From NCBI RefSeq assembly GCF_001519065.1, contig NZ_KQ954254.1:376895-440894 (forward strand): a stretch of DNA of 64,000 bases, read 5' to 3'. This DNA is from Novosphingobium sp. FSW06-99. GTDB taxonomy: Bacteria > Pseudomonadota > Alphaproteobacteria > Sphingomonadales > Sphingomonadaceae. Below, piece by piece: positions 8,804 through 16,147 of this stretch. The notes beneath the pieces are model-generated. The model saw only the letters and a list, made by a program, of their open reading frames with translations, was not told where the DNA came from and searched no databases. The position numbers were made by a program, and so were the translations under genes. How positions within the stretch are numbered: position 1 is the stretch's first letter; the number at the start of each line of letters is the position of its first letter.

Positions 8804-9628
8804 TCATGGCCGGATGTTCAAGAGGTTGCGATCGCCGCCCTCGAGCCGACGCCTGAACTGGTCGCGCATGGTCATAAGAATGGACGAGACGTAATTTACG
8901 GTCTCCCGAATGTGAGGTACCTGGCGAGCAGCACGCACCCGGGCTTCGCCGGCGTTGTAAGCGGCAAGTGCCAGATCATATCGGCCGAATTCATTGAGGA
9001 GCGCCCGCAGATAACGAGCGCCGCCGCGCATATTCTCGATGGGATTCCACACGTTGCGCACGCCTAATATGTGCGCACTCGATGGCATCAATTGCGCCAT
9101 TCCTGCTGCGCCTTTTGAGCTTGCCGCCACAGGATTGTAGCCGCTCTCCTGAATGATGAGGGCGTCGAACAATGCCACGGGAAGGCCCGCTTCGCATGAT
9201 ACCGAAGCCATGGCGGAATACCACGTCGCCCGGCGGCGTTCTGCCGCCATTGAAAGGGCAGGGTTGGGCATGTATTCCTCATTCGGGCAGCCGTCGGACC
9301 ACGCCGGTGCAGCCAAGGGCATGGCGTATGCCTGCACCGCCAGATTGCGTTGGCGCGGCCGAACCGTGTCGGGCAAAAAGTTTGACGATGGCTCGGACGC
9401 AGGAACCGGTTGTTGGGCCGATTCTTCGCCCATCGCCACGAATTCTGTGGTCAGATCATGGTCACCACGGACGCGTATGTCCGGTGCTTCATCTGATTGA
9501 GGCGGCGTGCCAAGCACAAAGCTCGATCGCTTTAGCTGGCCAAAGTCCTGATATTCGACTCCGCGCGCATCGCTCATAATCGGCCAGGCTGCAGCAGCAG
9601 CCGCAAATCCTAAAATCAGAGTTTTCAC
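8804..9628 (-). CDS. Lytic transglycosylase, SLT domain (VirB1-like)
   Basis: This enzyme cleaves peptidoglycan glycan strands to let the conjugation apparatus through the wall. The 274-residue protein has a signal peptide (about residues 1-20), a variable linker, and a C-terminal SLT domain. The catalytic Glu is E161 in IIQESGYNP, followed by GAAGMAQLMPSSA, NPIENMRGGARYL and ALAAYNAGEARV, all hallmark motifs of the family. It lies next to the tra block but separate from the main operon, as is common in mobile elements. Confidence 0.93.
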   Translation of the reverse strand: MKTLILGFAAAAAAWPIMSDARGVEYQDFGQLKRSSFVLGTPPQSDEAPDIRVRGDHDLTTEFVAMGEESAQQPVPASEPSSNFLPDTVRPRQRNLAVQAYAMPLAAPAWSDGCPNEEYMPNPALSMAAERRRATWYSAMASVSCEAGLPVALFDALIIQESGYNPVAASSKGAAGMAQLMPSSAHILGVRNVWNPIENMRGGARYLRALLNEFGRYDLALAAYNAGEARVRAARQVPHIRETVNYVSSILMTMRDQFRRRLEGGDRNLLNIRP

Positions 9629-9786
9629 GTCGTCAGTCCCGTTCTTGCGACCGGGCCTGGCTCAGTTATCGCGCAGCCACTGTTCTCCAGATTTCCAGGC
9701 TGCACAAGGGCTGGTGTTTTGGCGGGTAATAGGCGCGACTGATCAACGGGAGCCAGCTGGGCTGTTAAGGCGAGCTGTGAGCCGAC

Positions 9787-10512
9787 CTAAGCCGCCAGTA
9801 CCCATTCTGCCGAAGCCAATCCCTGCGGATCGATAATCAGCCCGGGTCCAGAAAACGAGTAAAGCGACCGGATGCACTTACCGTCCCATACGAAGCGGAA
9901 GTGATCGCCCTGGACCGCGCGTGCCAGTGCCCCCGCGTTGAGAATAGCGAAGCACTTCGCGCTCGGTCGCTCTGGGGGATTGTATAAAAGCCCGTCAATC
10001 GGTGTCGTTATATCTGCAATACGGCGGCCGACGGCAATACGCGCGTCGCGATCCAGATTGGGATCGAGATGTCGAAGGTCCGCGAACCGACCCGTGACCT
10101 TTCTGCTGAGAACACGCATATCGAGGTTGGTTCTGGCCTCGTCTGTACGGGAGAGGAAGGTTTCGCGCTTGCGTACGGAAATAGCGAGCGCGGTCTGCAG
10201 ATCGTCTGCCAGTTCCAGAACCGCGGACTCTGGGCCGAAATAGCGGCTTCCCTCCGGATTCCGATAGGTGAACGGCGCGTGATTCCAGTTCTGGTATCGG
10301 GGCGCCGTCACATCGACGGCTTCGGTCTGCAAGGCGCGCTGACGATCGCGGAGGCGCGGGTTTGTGATTGTTTCGATCCGGGCGACGGCCGCGCCCTCGT
10401 CGTCGTTTGCGATCCGCTCGAAGAGGTCTATCGGCGGGAAACGGGAGGGAATGAGAGTATAACAGGTGTCGTCAATGTCGACGATCTCGATATCATCCGC
10501 CTCGCTGAGCAT
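9787..10512 (-). CDS. RES-domain toxin of a RES-Xre toxin-antitoxin system
   Basis: RES-domain toxins act on NAD+ or related nucleotides in the characterised members. The 241-residue protein has a RES-like core with NWNHAPFTYRNPEGSRYFGP and conserved Arg, Glu and Ser positions. The ATG at 10512 is favoured over 10518 because GGGAG lies 7 nt upstream of it. The reading frame overlaps the end of the antitoxin gene by about 20 nt, so the toxin is probably translated by coupling. The gene pair reads away from the ubiquitin-like operon. Confidence 0.78.
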   Translation of the reverse strand: MLSEADDIEIVDIDDTCYTLIPSRFPPIDLFERIANDDEGAAVARIETITNPRLRDRQRALQTEAVDVTAPRYQNWNHAPFTYRNPEGSRYFGPESAVLELADDLQTALAISVRKRETFLSRTDEARTNLDMRVLSRKVTGRFADLRHLDPNLDRDARIAVGRRIADITTPIDGLLYNPPERPSAKCFAILNAGALARAVQGDHFRFVWDGKCIRSLYSFSGPGLIIDPQGLASAEWVLAA

Positions 10513-10885
10513 CGACATACTCCCGAACCTTGAAGAGATCGACTACCTGACCGCCCATCATCACGTCCAGTGCCGACCGTTCGCCAAAGTAACGATTTGG
10601 TCGTTTAATCCACGAGTTCGCGCTTTCCGGGTTGGGAAGAAGGATCTCGAGCGCCTTATAGATGCCGAATATGTAAGAAAGGCGTTCCAAGGTATCTCTC
10701 GGCGCGGATGACACCTCCTTTTTCCATTTGAAGAACGTCGATCGTCCTGGGGATCCCAGCAGACGGATCTGCTCGTCGGTGTTCAAACCCCACGCATCCG
10801 CTAGCCTGAAGAAGACGTCGAACGCGGTTTGAATCGGCATCGGCCCCTCGCCGTCTTCGACGAGTGGCTCACGGTTGGCCATCAT
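10493..10885 (-). CDS. Xre/MbcA/ParS-type antitoxin of the RES-Xre system
   Basis: The 130-residue protein has an N-terminal HTH (WGLNTDEQIRLLGSPGRSTF) and a C-terminal helical toxin-binding domain typical of the MbcA/ParS/Xre antitoxins (TLERLSYIFGIYKALEILLP; the usual DUF2384 region). TAGGAG stands just upstream of the tandem ATGs at 10885. The gene precedes the RES toxin, which is the standard order. Such antitoxins usually repress their own promoter; palindromes at 10902-10948 are candidate operators. Confidence 0.82.
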   Translation of the reverse strand: MMANREPLVEDGEGPMPIQTAFDVFFRLADAWGLNTDEQIRLLGSPGRSTFFKWKKEVSSAPRDTLERLSYIFGIYKALEILLPNPESANSWIKRPNRYFGERSALDVMMGGQVVDLFKVREYVDAQRGG

Positions 10886-10901
10886 TGGTCTCCTAGTCCA
10901 G

Positions 10902-10948
10902 AATCAACCTTGATTGACGCTATTGGTCCATATATGGATGATCCATAT
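10902..10948. promoter_or_regulatory. Palindromic operator region between the RES-Xre and ubiquitin-like operons
   Basis: The 141-nt gap between the two divergent operons holds AATCAA-CC-TTGATT (10902-10915), TCCATATATGGA (10927-10938) and, overlapping it, the 17-nt palindrome ATATGGAT-G-ATCCATAT (10932-10948). A plausible plus-strand promoter is TTGATT at 10910 with TATGGA 17 nt downstream. The sites are candidate operators for the Xre antitoxin and could control both operons. Confidence 0.6.
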
Positions 10949-11026
10949 CGAGACTCATTCCTCTTCCTAGTCCCCGAATCGAGGGCGCGCAAGAGTCGGC
11001 GGGTCGGGCATGAGGAGTGAATTACG

Positions 11027-11710
11027 ATGGCGAAAAACAGTAAGTTCGAATTCGAAGTCGAGGGGGTGGACTACCTGACTGGCGATCCAAAGGTGAAAGG
11101 GCGCGATATTCGCACGATGTCGGACCATAATCCGGCGGCGAAGTACCGTCTGATCGAAGTGATGGACCGCTACACGACCTCGGTCGGCCTTGAAGATCCG
11201 ATTGAGTTCGTGGAGGGTGAGAAGCGGATCTTCCGCATCGCCGAAGGCGATCGAGATTTCGATTTCACTGTCGAAGATCTCGGCTGGGAATGGTGTAGCG
11301 GCTCGATCAACGAGGCGGATGTCCGCAAGTATGGTCGTATTGCCGACGATCGCGAACTGTTCATCGAGGGCCCCGTCGAACGCGTGGTACCGCGCGGTGG
11401 AACCGTCGACCTGACCGGTGACGACGTCGAGCGCATCTATTCGCGCCCGGCGGCGAAGCCGACCCATATCGAGGTGACCTTCATCATCAACGGCGAAGGT
11501 CATGCAGTGAAGGCGATGCCCGATGATCGCCTTGTCGACGTCCTTAACGAAGCGTTAAAGGAGACCGAGAACACGGGCCGTCCGGTGACGGACTGGATCG
11601 TGACGACTCAGCCGGGCGCAGTGCTCGACGTCGAGAAAACCCTCACCGAGCTTGGGATCGTCGACGGAACGTTGCTAGTTGCCAGCCTCAAGACGGGAGA
11701 GGCGGGTTGA
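11027..11710 (+). CDS. Tandem ubiquitin-like protein (multi-ubiquitin / DUF2604-like)
   Basis: This 227-residue protein is the predicted modifier of the pathway. It reads as three beta-grasp-like units: residues about 7-70 (FEFEVEGVDYL to RIFRIAEG), 77-138 (DFDFTVEDLGWEW to RIYSR) and 146-222 (HIEVTFIINGE to TLLVAS). The first two resemble the bacterial multi-ubiquitin repeat and the third a DUF2604-like ubiquitin fold. The chain ends in Glu-Ala-Gly, not Gly-Gly. The stop overlaps the start of the next gene. The spacing in the operon and the presence of E1 and JAB partners make the modifier role likely; the domain borders are my estimate. Confidence 0.82.
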   Translation: MAKNSKFEFEVEGVDYLTGDPKVKGRDIRTMSDHNPAAKYRLIEVMDRYTTSVGLEDPIEFVEGEKRIFRIAEGDRDFDFTVEDLGWEWCSGSINEADVRKYGRIADDRELFIEGPVERVVPRGGTVDLTGDDVERIYSRPAAKPTHIEVTFIINGEGHAVKAMPDDRLVDVLNEALKETENTGRPVTDWIVTTQPGAVLDVEKTLTELGIVDGTLLVASLKTGEAG

Positions 11711-12294
11711 CCCAAGTCGCCGATCCGGCGGTGAGCCGTCGCAAGTTCGATGCTGAGGTCGGTAATCTCCGCGCCAACCAGGCCATGATGATCGACCGCG
11801 GCATCTGGATCATGAACGCTACCTTCCCATACGTGAAGGTAGCGTTCGCGACCGTGAACATGAAGCCGCGCATGATCGCGACGACGATCAAGGTCGACTT
11901 CACCGACTATGATGCGCGCCCTCTGTCCGTGAAGTTCGTCGATGCGTTCGAGGACCGCGAACTGATGTTTGGCGAGCTGTTGACGAACCTCCCGAAGAGG
12001 GCGCCATCGCCGATGCCGCAGATAATTGGTCCCGACGGTCAACCCCAAATTCAACTGACGACGCTCTGTCAGGCCTACGGCCCTGACAAGCCTGCGTTCC
12101 TTTGTCTGCCCGGCGTCCGCGAATATCATGATCACCCTGGGCATTCGGGCGACGCCTGGGAGCTGCATCGCGCCTCCGGCGAGGGCAGTCTGTTTTCGAT
12201 CATCGACGTCGTATGGCGCTACGGCTCATCTCCGATCAATCAGCTCGGTATCCAGACGATGATCCAGATCACGCAAGCAGAATATCCGGCATGA
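11707..12294 (+). CDS. CEHH-type predicted metal-binding, E2-like protein of the ubiquitin-like system
   Basis: The 195-residue protein begins at a TTG with GGGAGAGG upstream and overlaps the modifier gene by 4 nt. Its strongest motif is CLPGVREYHDHP, giving Cys133, Glu139, His141 and His143 in a C-x5-E-x-H-x-H pattern, followed by His146 and His154. This matches the predicted metal-binding CEHH family that accompanies bacterial E1/JAB/ubiquitin-like genes. The strand-rich middle could adopt an E2-like (UBC) fold and Cys133 or Cys121 could carry a thioester; that part is inference. No other E2 candidate is present in the operon. Confidence 0.75.
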   Translation: MTQVADPAVSRRKFDAEVGNLRANQAMMIDRGIWIMNATFPYVKVAFATVNMKPRMIATTIKVDFTDYDARPLSVKFVDAFEDRELMFGELLTNLPKRAPSPMPQIIGPDGQPQIQLTTLCQAYGPDKPAFLCLPGVREYHDHPGHSGDAWELHRASGEGSLFSIIDVVWRYGSSPINQLGIQTMIQITQAEYPA

Positions 12295-12809
12295 GGCCGT
12301 CGCTGACGCAGGTGTCGTCGGTCGGCGTGCCGAAACCGGTCGCAGACGCGACGCACGCCGCCCTGTTCGCCGCCGGGCGCCGCGGTCTGGAGGGCATGGC
12401 TCTCTGGGCCGGCACCCAGGACGGAACAGCCTTCCACGTCCGAGAGGCGATCGTTCCGCAACAGAAGGGCATCCGGAGCGACCACGGTCTCGCCGTCATG
12501 GTGGATGCGCCGGAGCTCCAGCGGATCAATCTCCACCTTTACCAAGCCGAACTCCGCCTGCTCGCCCAGATACACAGCCATCCGACCCATGCGTTTCACA
12601 GCGAGATGGATGATGAATACGCGATCACGACAGCCTTGGGGTCGTTCTCCATCGTGGTGCCGGACTTCGCCGTGGATCCGTTCTCGATCGCCCGTTGCGC
12701 GACCTACCGGCTCTCGCCACGGCCTTGGTGGAAGCCCGGCTCGCGGCCCTATTGGGCTTCGGTCTCCGCGCGCGCCGCAGCGTCCATGATCACAATTTTG
12801 AAGGACTGA
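12291..12809 (+). CDS. JAB/JAMM-family metallopeptidase (predicted deubiquitinase-like)
   Basis: The start at 12291 gives a 172-residue protein and overlaps the preceding stop by 4 nt; a longer frame from 12213 would run inside the upstream gene. The JAMM metal site is complete: Glu34, the HSHP motif with His95 and His97, Ser104 and Asp107. JAB enzymes in such operons are expected to trim the modifier precursor to expose a C-terminal glycine or remove it from targets. With a multi-unit modifier, the enzyme could also separate the units. Confidence 0.88.
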   Translation: MRPSLTQVSSVGVPKPVADATHAALFAAGRRGLEGMALWAGTQDGTAFHVREAIVPQQKGIRSDHGLAVMVDAPELQRINLHLYQAELRLLAQIHSHPTHAFHSEMDDEYAITTALGSFSIVVPDFAVDPFSIARCATYRLSPRPWWKPGSRPYWASVSARAAASMITILKD

Positions 12810-12813
12810 TCCA

Positions 12814-14352
12814 ATGGCTCTCGCACCCTTCTTCGACCGCGCCCGTCAAAGCGCTTCCCAGGTGATGCGGCATTTCGACGCGCAGGCCTTCGAGCGCCGG
12901 CTGTCCGAAGTCGTAGTGACCATAGCCTTCGACGCCACTGGCGAGGAGTCGATCGAAGGACAGTGCGCCCTCGATATGGCCGCGCGGCTCGTCGCCAGGT
13001 TGTATCCGAGGGTGGCCATCGTTCCGCTCTCCGGCACCGGGGAGCTGTCCGGCCAGTTGGCCGACTTGATGCGGTCTATCAATCCTGAGATCGAAATCTT
13101 CGCCGAAGGCGATGCAAGACATGGAGTCGCGCTGGTGGTGGGCACCACCGCGTTCAACGCCGACACGTTGATCTACATTGGCTCGGACAGATGGGTGGCC
13201 TCGGTATCAACGACTGCCCCTCGCGGATCCGGGAACAGCAACAATCCGCTCGGAGCGGGGGCCGCCGCATGCATCGGCACGGCCAACGTGTTCCGCGCAG
13301 TCTTCGCCGACTGCGTCGATCGGCCTGAGTTGGACCAAGACGCCAGGCTCTCGCTGCTCAACTTTGAGACGGGGTCGCGCTGCGCTAACGCCGATATGCC
13401 TAGAGCCGTCGACATGGGACTCGTTCAACTCGTAGGCGCTGGCGCGATTGGCAACGCGTTCGTCTGGGCGATGGCGCGCGCACCCAACCTGACCGGGACG
13501 CTTCACGTTATTGATCACGAACCGATCGAAATGACGAACCTGCAACGGTACGTGCTGGCATGCATCAAGCACGACAAGGCGTCCAAGGTCGAGCTAGTGG
13601 CGTCGACGCTGGCGCAAACCGGGATCGTCGTCCATCCGTTCCGGTGCACATGGGCCGGGTACGTGCAGGGCATCGGACACCACAGGTTCGAGCGCGTCGC
13701 GGTAGCATTGGATACTGCGCGCGACCGGATACAAGTCCAGAGCTCGCTTCCGCACCGAATCTACAATGCCTGGACGCAGACAGGTGATCTCGGCGTTTCC
13801 CGCCACGCCTTCGATGGCAACCACGCCTGCTTGGCATGCCTCTATCTTCCTGCCGGCAAGCGCCGGAGCGAGGACGAGATCATCGCGGAGGAGTTGCGTC
13901 TCATCGGCAAGGCCAATATCGAGCGGACTCGCGCCATGTTGTATCATGGCGAGCCCGTTGGGGAGGCCTTCGTCCGCGAGATCGCGGCTACAGCTGAAGC
14001 GGACGTCGACAGTCTTCTAGCCTTTGCCTCGCTTCCGCTGCGGGCGTTTCGCCAGCGCGCTATTTGCGGGAACGCCATATTGAAGGCGCACGACGGTAAC
14101 GGATCCGACATCCAGGTGCCGATGGCTTTTCAGTCAGCGCTCGCCGGCGTAATGCTCGCGGCCGAAGTCGTCGCCTCGAGTCCCGGCGTTCGGGCGACAA
14201 AGCCTGGTACACGGACGGTCGTTGATCTCATGCGCCGTGTGCCGAGCTATGTGACCAGCGAAGTCCTAAAGGGCATCCCAGGACAGGCTCGTTGCATCTG
14301 CGAAGACGCTGTCTGGCAAGACATCTATCACGGGAAATTTACCATGGCGTGA
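12814..14352 (+). CDS. E1-like ubiquitin-activating enzyme with ThiF fold
   Basis: The 512-residue protein has an N-terminal domain of about 195 residues with no motif I recognise, then a ThiF/E1 nucleotide-binding domain. VGAGAIGNAF (about 207-216) is the adenylate loop, Asp234 follows the second strand, and NLQRY (242-246) is the hallmark of E1 enzymes. Cys-rich points are HACLAC (Cys339, Cys342), Cys418 and RCIC (Cys494, Cys496); one of these probably serves as catalytic Cys and others may bind zinc. It starts 4 nt after the JAB gene and ends the operon. Confidence 0.88.
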   Translation: MALAPFFDRARQSASQVMRHFDAQAFERRLSEVVVTIAFDATGEESIEGQCALDMAARLVARLYPRVAIVPLSGTGELSGQLADLMRSINPEIEIFAEGDARHGVALVVGTTAFNADTLIYIGSDRWVASVSTTAPRGSGNSNNPLGAGAAACIGTANVFRAVFADCVDRPELDQDARLSLLNFETGSRCANADMPRAVDMGLVQLVGAGAIGNAFVWAMARAPNLTGTLHVIDHEPIEMTNLQRYVLACIKHDKASKVELVASTLAQTGIVVHPFRCTWAGYVQGIGHHRFERVAVALDTARDRIQVQSSLPHRIYNAWTQTGDLGVSRHAFDGNHACLACLYLPAGKRRSEDEIIAEELRLIGKANIERTRAMLYHGEPVGEAFVREIAATAEADVDSLLAFASLPLRAFRQRAICGNAILKAHDGNGSDIQVPMAFQSALAGVMLAAEVVASSPGVRATKPGTRTVVDLMRRVPSYVTSEVLKGIPGQARCICEDAVWQDIYHGKFTMA

Positions 14353-14590
14353 ATTCGCCAAGTGCATTTAATGAGTTATCGTTATCGGGATAGGTGATGC
14401 CTAGGGATGAATTGCCGCTAGTGCGATCGATGCCGAAAGTCCGTTGATCCGCGCGATCATGACCGGTTTTGTTAGTAGAAGATGTTCAAGTGCCGAGGGC
14501 CGAATGGTTTAGACTGGTCGATTCCGGCCAAGCAAAGCGGTGAAACAACTGTGTCCTGCTTTGCACCTACAATGTTTTCTTACAAAGGGA

Positions 14591-15016
14591 TCAACAGTCT
14601 GCAGTCCGGCAGTTGAAATTTGGAGATTTCCCCAGGCGAACCTCCCACCGGCCGAACTCCTGTTCGGCTTGATCGACCAACCAAAGCGGTAGGAGCAAAG
14701 AGGCAAAGAGGGAGGCTGTGGCTTTGACCTCGAAGAGGCAGAAAAAGTAAGCTGCGGCGAGCGCGAGAAGCGTCAGGCCGGCTGCGCCGAGAGAAACGAC
14801 CTTGGCGAACGCGATATAGCGAGGGATCAGGACTTCGCGAAAATTGCGGAGTTCATCAACTCGGCGCTGTCTGCATTCGAGTTCCAAATTGGCCTGCCGA
14901 ACCTCGTGCCGTAGCGCAAAGCGTTCCGTCATGAGCTTTTCAAGCGGCGGGTTTACGGCCTGCATTGCTGCCAGGATGCGGACGTCGACGACCGAGATGT
15001 CAGAATTGTCGTTCAT
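14591..15016 (-). CDS. Small coiled-coil membrane protein paired with an Xre repressor
   Basis: I do not recognise this 141-residue protein. It has an N-terminal helical, charge-rich segment that looks like a coiled coil (about residues 25-65, LMTERFALRHEVRQANLE onward) and two hydrophobic segments at about 75-92 and 100-113 that probably span the membrane as a hairpin. The ATG at 15016 is preferred to the overlapping GTG at 15025 because it has better spacing from the weak GAG. It lies immediately downstream of an Xre gene and is probably co-transcribed. Confidence 0.55.
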   Translation of the reverse strand: MNDNSDISVVDVRILAAMQAVNPPLEKLMTERFALRHEVRQANLELECRQRRVDELRNFREVLIPRYIAFAKVVSLGAAGLTLLALAAAYFFCLFEVKATASLFASLLLPLWLVDQAEQEFGRWEVRLGKSPNFNCRTADC

Positions 15017-15017
15017 G

Positions 15018-15422
15018 TCATGCACTCAGGGACAGAAGCTTGTCGGTCATCGCGTCACTGATGTCGCCATGTTCGATGAGGTATTGAAACAGCGCGCTGC
15101 TCAGCTTGATCAGATTGTCCCGCTCGACCTCATCACCGCCGCGGGTGAGATAGGCCCAAGCGATATGGATCGACCGACTGTGTAAGTCGTCCAGACTGTT
15201 TTGCTCCGGACGACCTTCGCCCAGCAGCAGCCAAGTCGGATTGACCCCGTAGGTCTTACTAAAAGCGATGACCGCCGACGCTGGCGGCTCCCGGCCTTTT
15301 TCATAATTGACCAGCGCTCCGTGGGAAATGCCGATCGCAGCCGCGACGTCGACCTGGTTCAGCCCCCTGGCCTTTCTGATCTCTAGAAAACGGGCGCCGA
15401 TGCTCACGCGGTACCTGCACAA
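15018..15422 (-). CDS. Xre-family transcriptional repressor
   Basis: The 134-residue protein has a classical Xre/Cro/CI helix-turn-helix at about residues 8-63 (GLNQVDVAAAIGISHGALVN, then YEKGREPPASAV) and a short C-terminal helical region. The first codon is a TTG at 15422; a GTG at 15407 with AGG upstream is a good alternative and would drop five residues. A perfect inverted repeat lies in the divergent promoter region at 15439-15456 and is its likely operator. It may set the switch between integration-related genes and quiescence. Confidence 0.82.
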   Translation of the reverse strand: MCRYRVSIGARFLEIRKARGLNQVDVAAAIGISHGALVNYEKGREPPASAVIAFSKTYGVNPTWLLLGEGRPEQNSLDDLHSRSIHIAWAYLTRGGDEVERDNLIKLSSALFQYLIEHGDISDAMTDKLLSLSA

Positions 15423-15438
15423 GAATCCGCCTTGACGG

Positions 15439-15456
15439 AACTCACAAACATGAGTT
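15439..15456. promoter_or_regulatory. Inverted repeat AACTCA-N6-TGAGTT, candidate operator
   Basis: AACTCACAAACATGAGTT is a perfect inverted repeat with 6-bp arms, located between the divergent Xre repressor and the AlpA-like gene. A related half-site, GTGAGTTT, lies at about 15469. TTGACG at 15432 could be a -35 for the plus strand. The position suggests autoregulation by the Xre protein and control of the excision/integration genes. Confidence 0.6.
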
Positions 15457-15517
15457 ACTCCAATGATCGTGAGTTTCAGTCGAACTCGAACCCTAAACTA
15501 CTACAGAGGTGCTAGTC

Positions 15518-15757
15518 ATGCAATTGCTGACCCTCCCAAAACTGGCCGCGCAAAGTGGCTGGCCGGAATCTCGCGTCCGTCGAATGGTCGCGCGTGGCCT
15601 GCTGTCGCACATCCGCGTCAATGGCCGGCTGCTACTGCCTGAAACTGCGATCGAGGATTATGTGGCGAACCATTTCGTCAAGGCGGCAGGGCGGTCAACA
15701 CCGATGGGGCGGCTCATACTCGCCAATCCGGGGCAGGATCCAGAACCGGCGCGCTGA
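15518..15757 (+). CDS. Small AlpA/excisionase-like DNA-binding protein
   Basis: The ATG at 15518, with AGAGG 8 nt upstream, gives a 79-residue protein. It begins with a winged-helix-like HTH of the MerR/AlpA class (LPKLAAQSGWPESRVRRMV, then a wing with GRLLLPETAIEDYV). Such short proteins near integrases often act as recombination directionality factors or helix-turn-helix binding domains. It is the first of three closely spaced plus-strand genes ending in the integrase. Confidence 0.65.
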   Translation: MQLLTLPKLAAQSGWPESRVRRMVARGLLSHIRVNGRLLLPETAIEDYVANHFVKAAGRSTPMGRLILANPGQDPEPAR

Positions 15758-15775
15758 GAGCGGGGAGCTTTTGAA

Positions 15776-16147
15776 ATGGCTGTTCTTTCGACCATCCTCG
15801 ATTCCGGCAAACCACCCAGTGAATGGGTCGAACTGCTGTCCACACGAGGTTTGATCATCTCCGAGCGCTCACTGCGGGAAAAGGCGAGCCGTATCGGCGC
15901 CTGCCACCGGCTTGGCCGGACAATGATCATCACCGCCGATCAAATCGATCAAATTCTGGAAAGTCGCAATCCATGCCCCTCGAACCGTTTCGCAGAGGCC
16001 CAACCTGGTGGGCTCGCGGGCGCGTCGAATATTTCGGCGCCGCCATCACCGACTACTATCGATGCAGCACTGGCGCATCTGAGGAAGCGGGCGCTTGGGA
16101 CTGGTGCCGCGCCGAAGAGGAAAGGCAGATTCGGCGCCACGTCCTAG
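15776..16147 (+). CDS. Small HTH-like protein overlapping the integrase start
   Basis: The 123-residue frame starts with GGGGAG 8 nt upstream. The N-terminal half (GLIISERSLREKASRIGACH, GRTMIITADQIDQIL) resembles the excisionase/HTH family. The C-terminal part is Pro/Ala-rich and overlaps the integrase coding sequence by 175 nt in another frame. The N-terminal 60 residues are the supported part; the rest may be a shorter or unrelated tail. Confidence 0.5.
   Translation: MAVLSTILDSGKPPSEWVELLSTRGLIISERSLREKASRIGACHRLGRTMIITADQIDQILESRNPCPSNRFAEAQPGGLAGASNISAPPSPTTIDAALAHLRKRALGTGAAPKRKGRFGATS

Noticed and set aside
11027..14352. CBASS type II or canonical Bil defence system
   Set aside because: E1 and JAB genes occur in both, but no CD-NTase, no CBASS effector and no separate canonical E2 are present. 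The genes were therefore described as a distinct ubiquitin-like operon.
14353..14590. Possible small gene or terminator in the gap after the E1 gene
   Set aside because: The 238-nt gap shows no convincing frame with a ribosome binding site and no clear hairpin followed by a T run.
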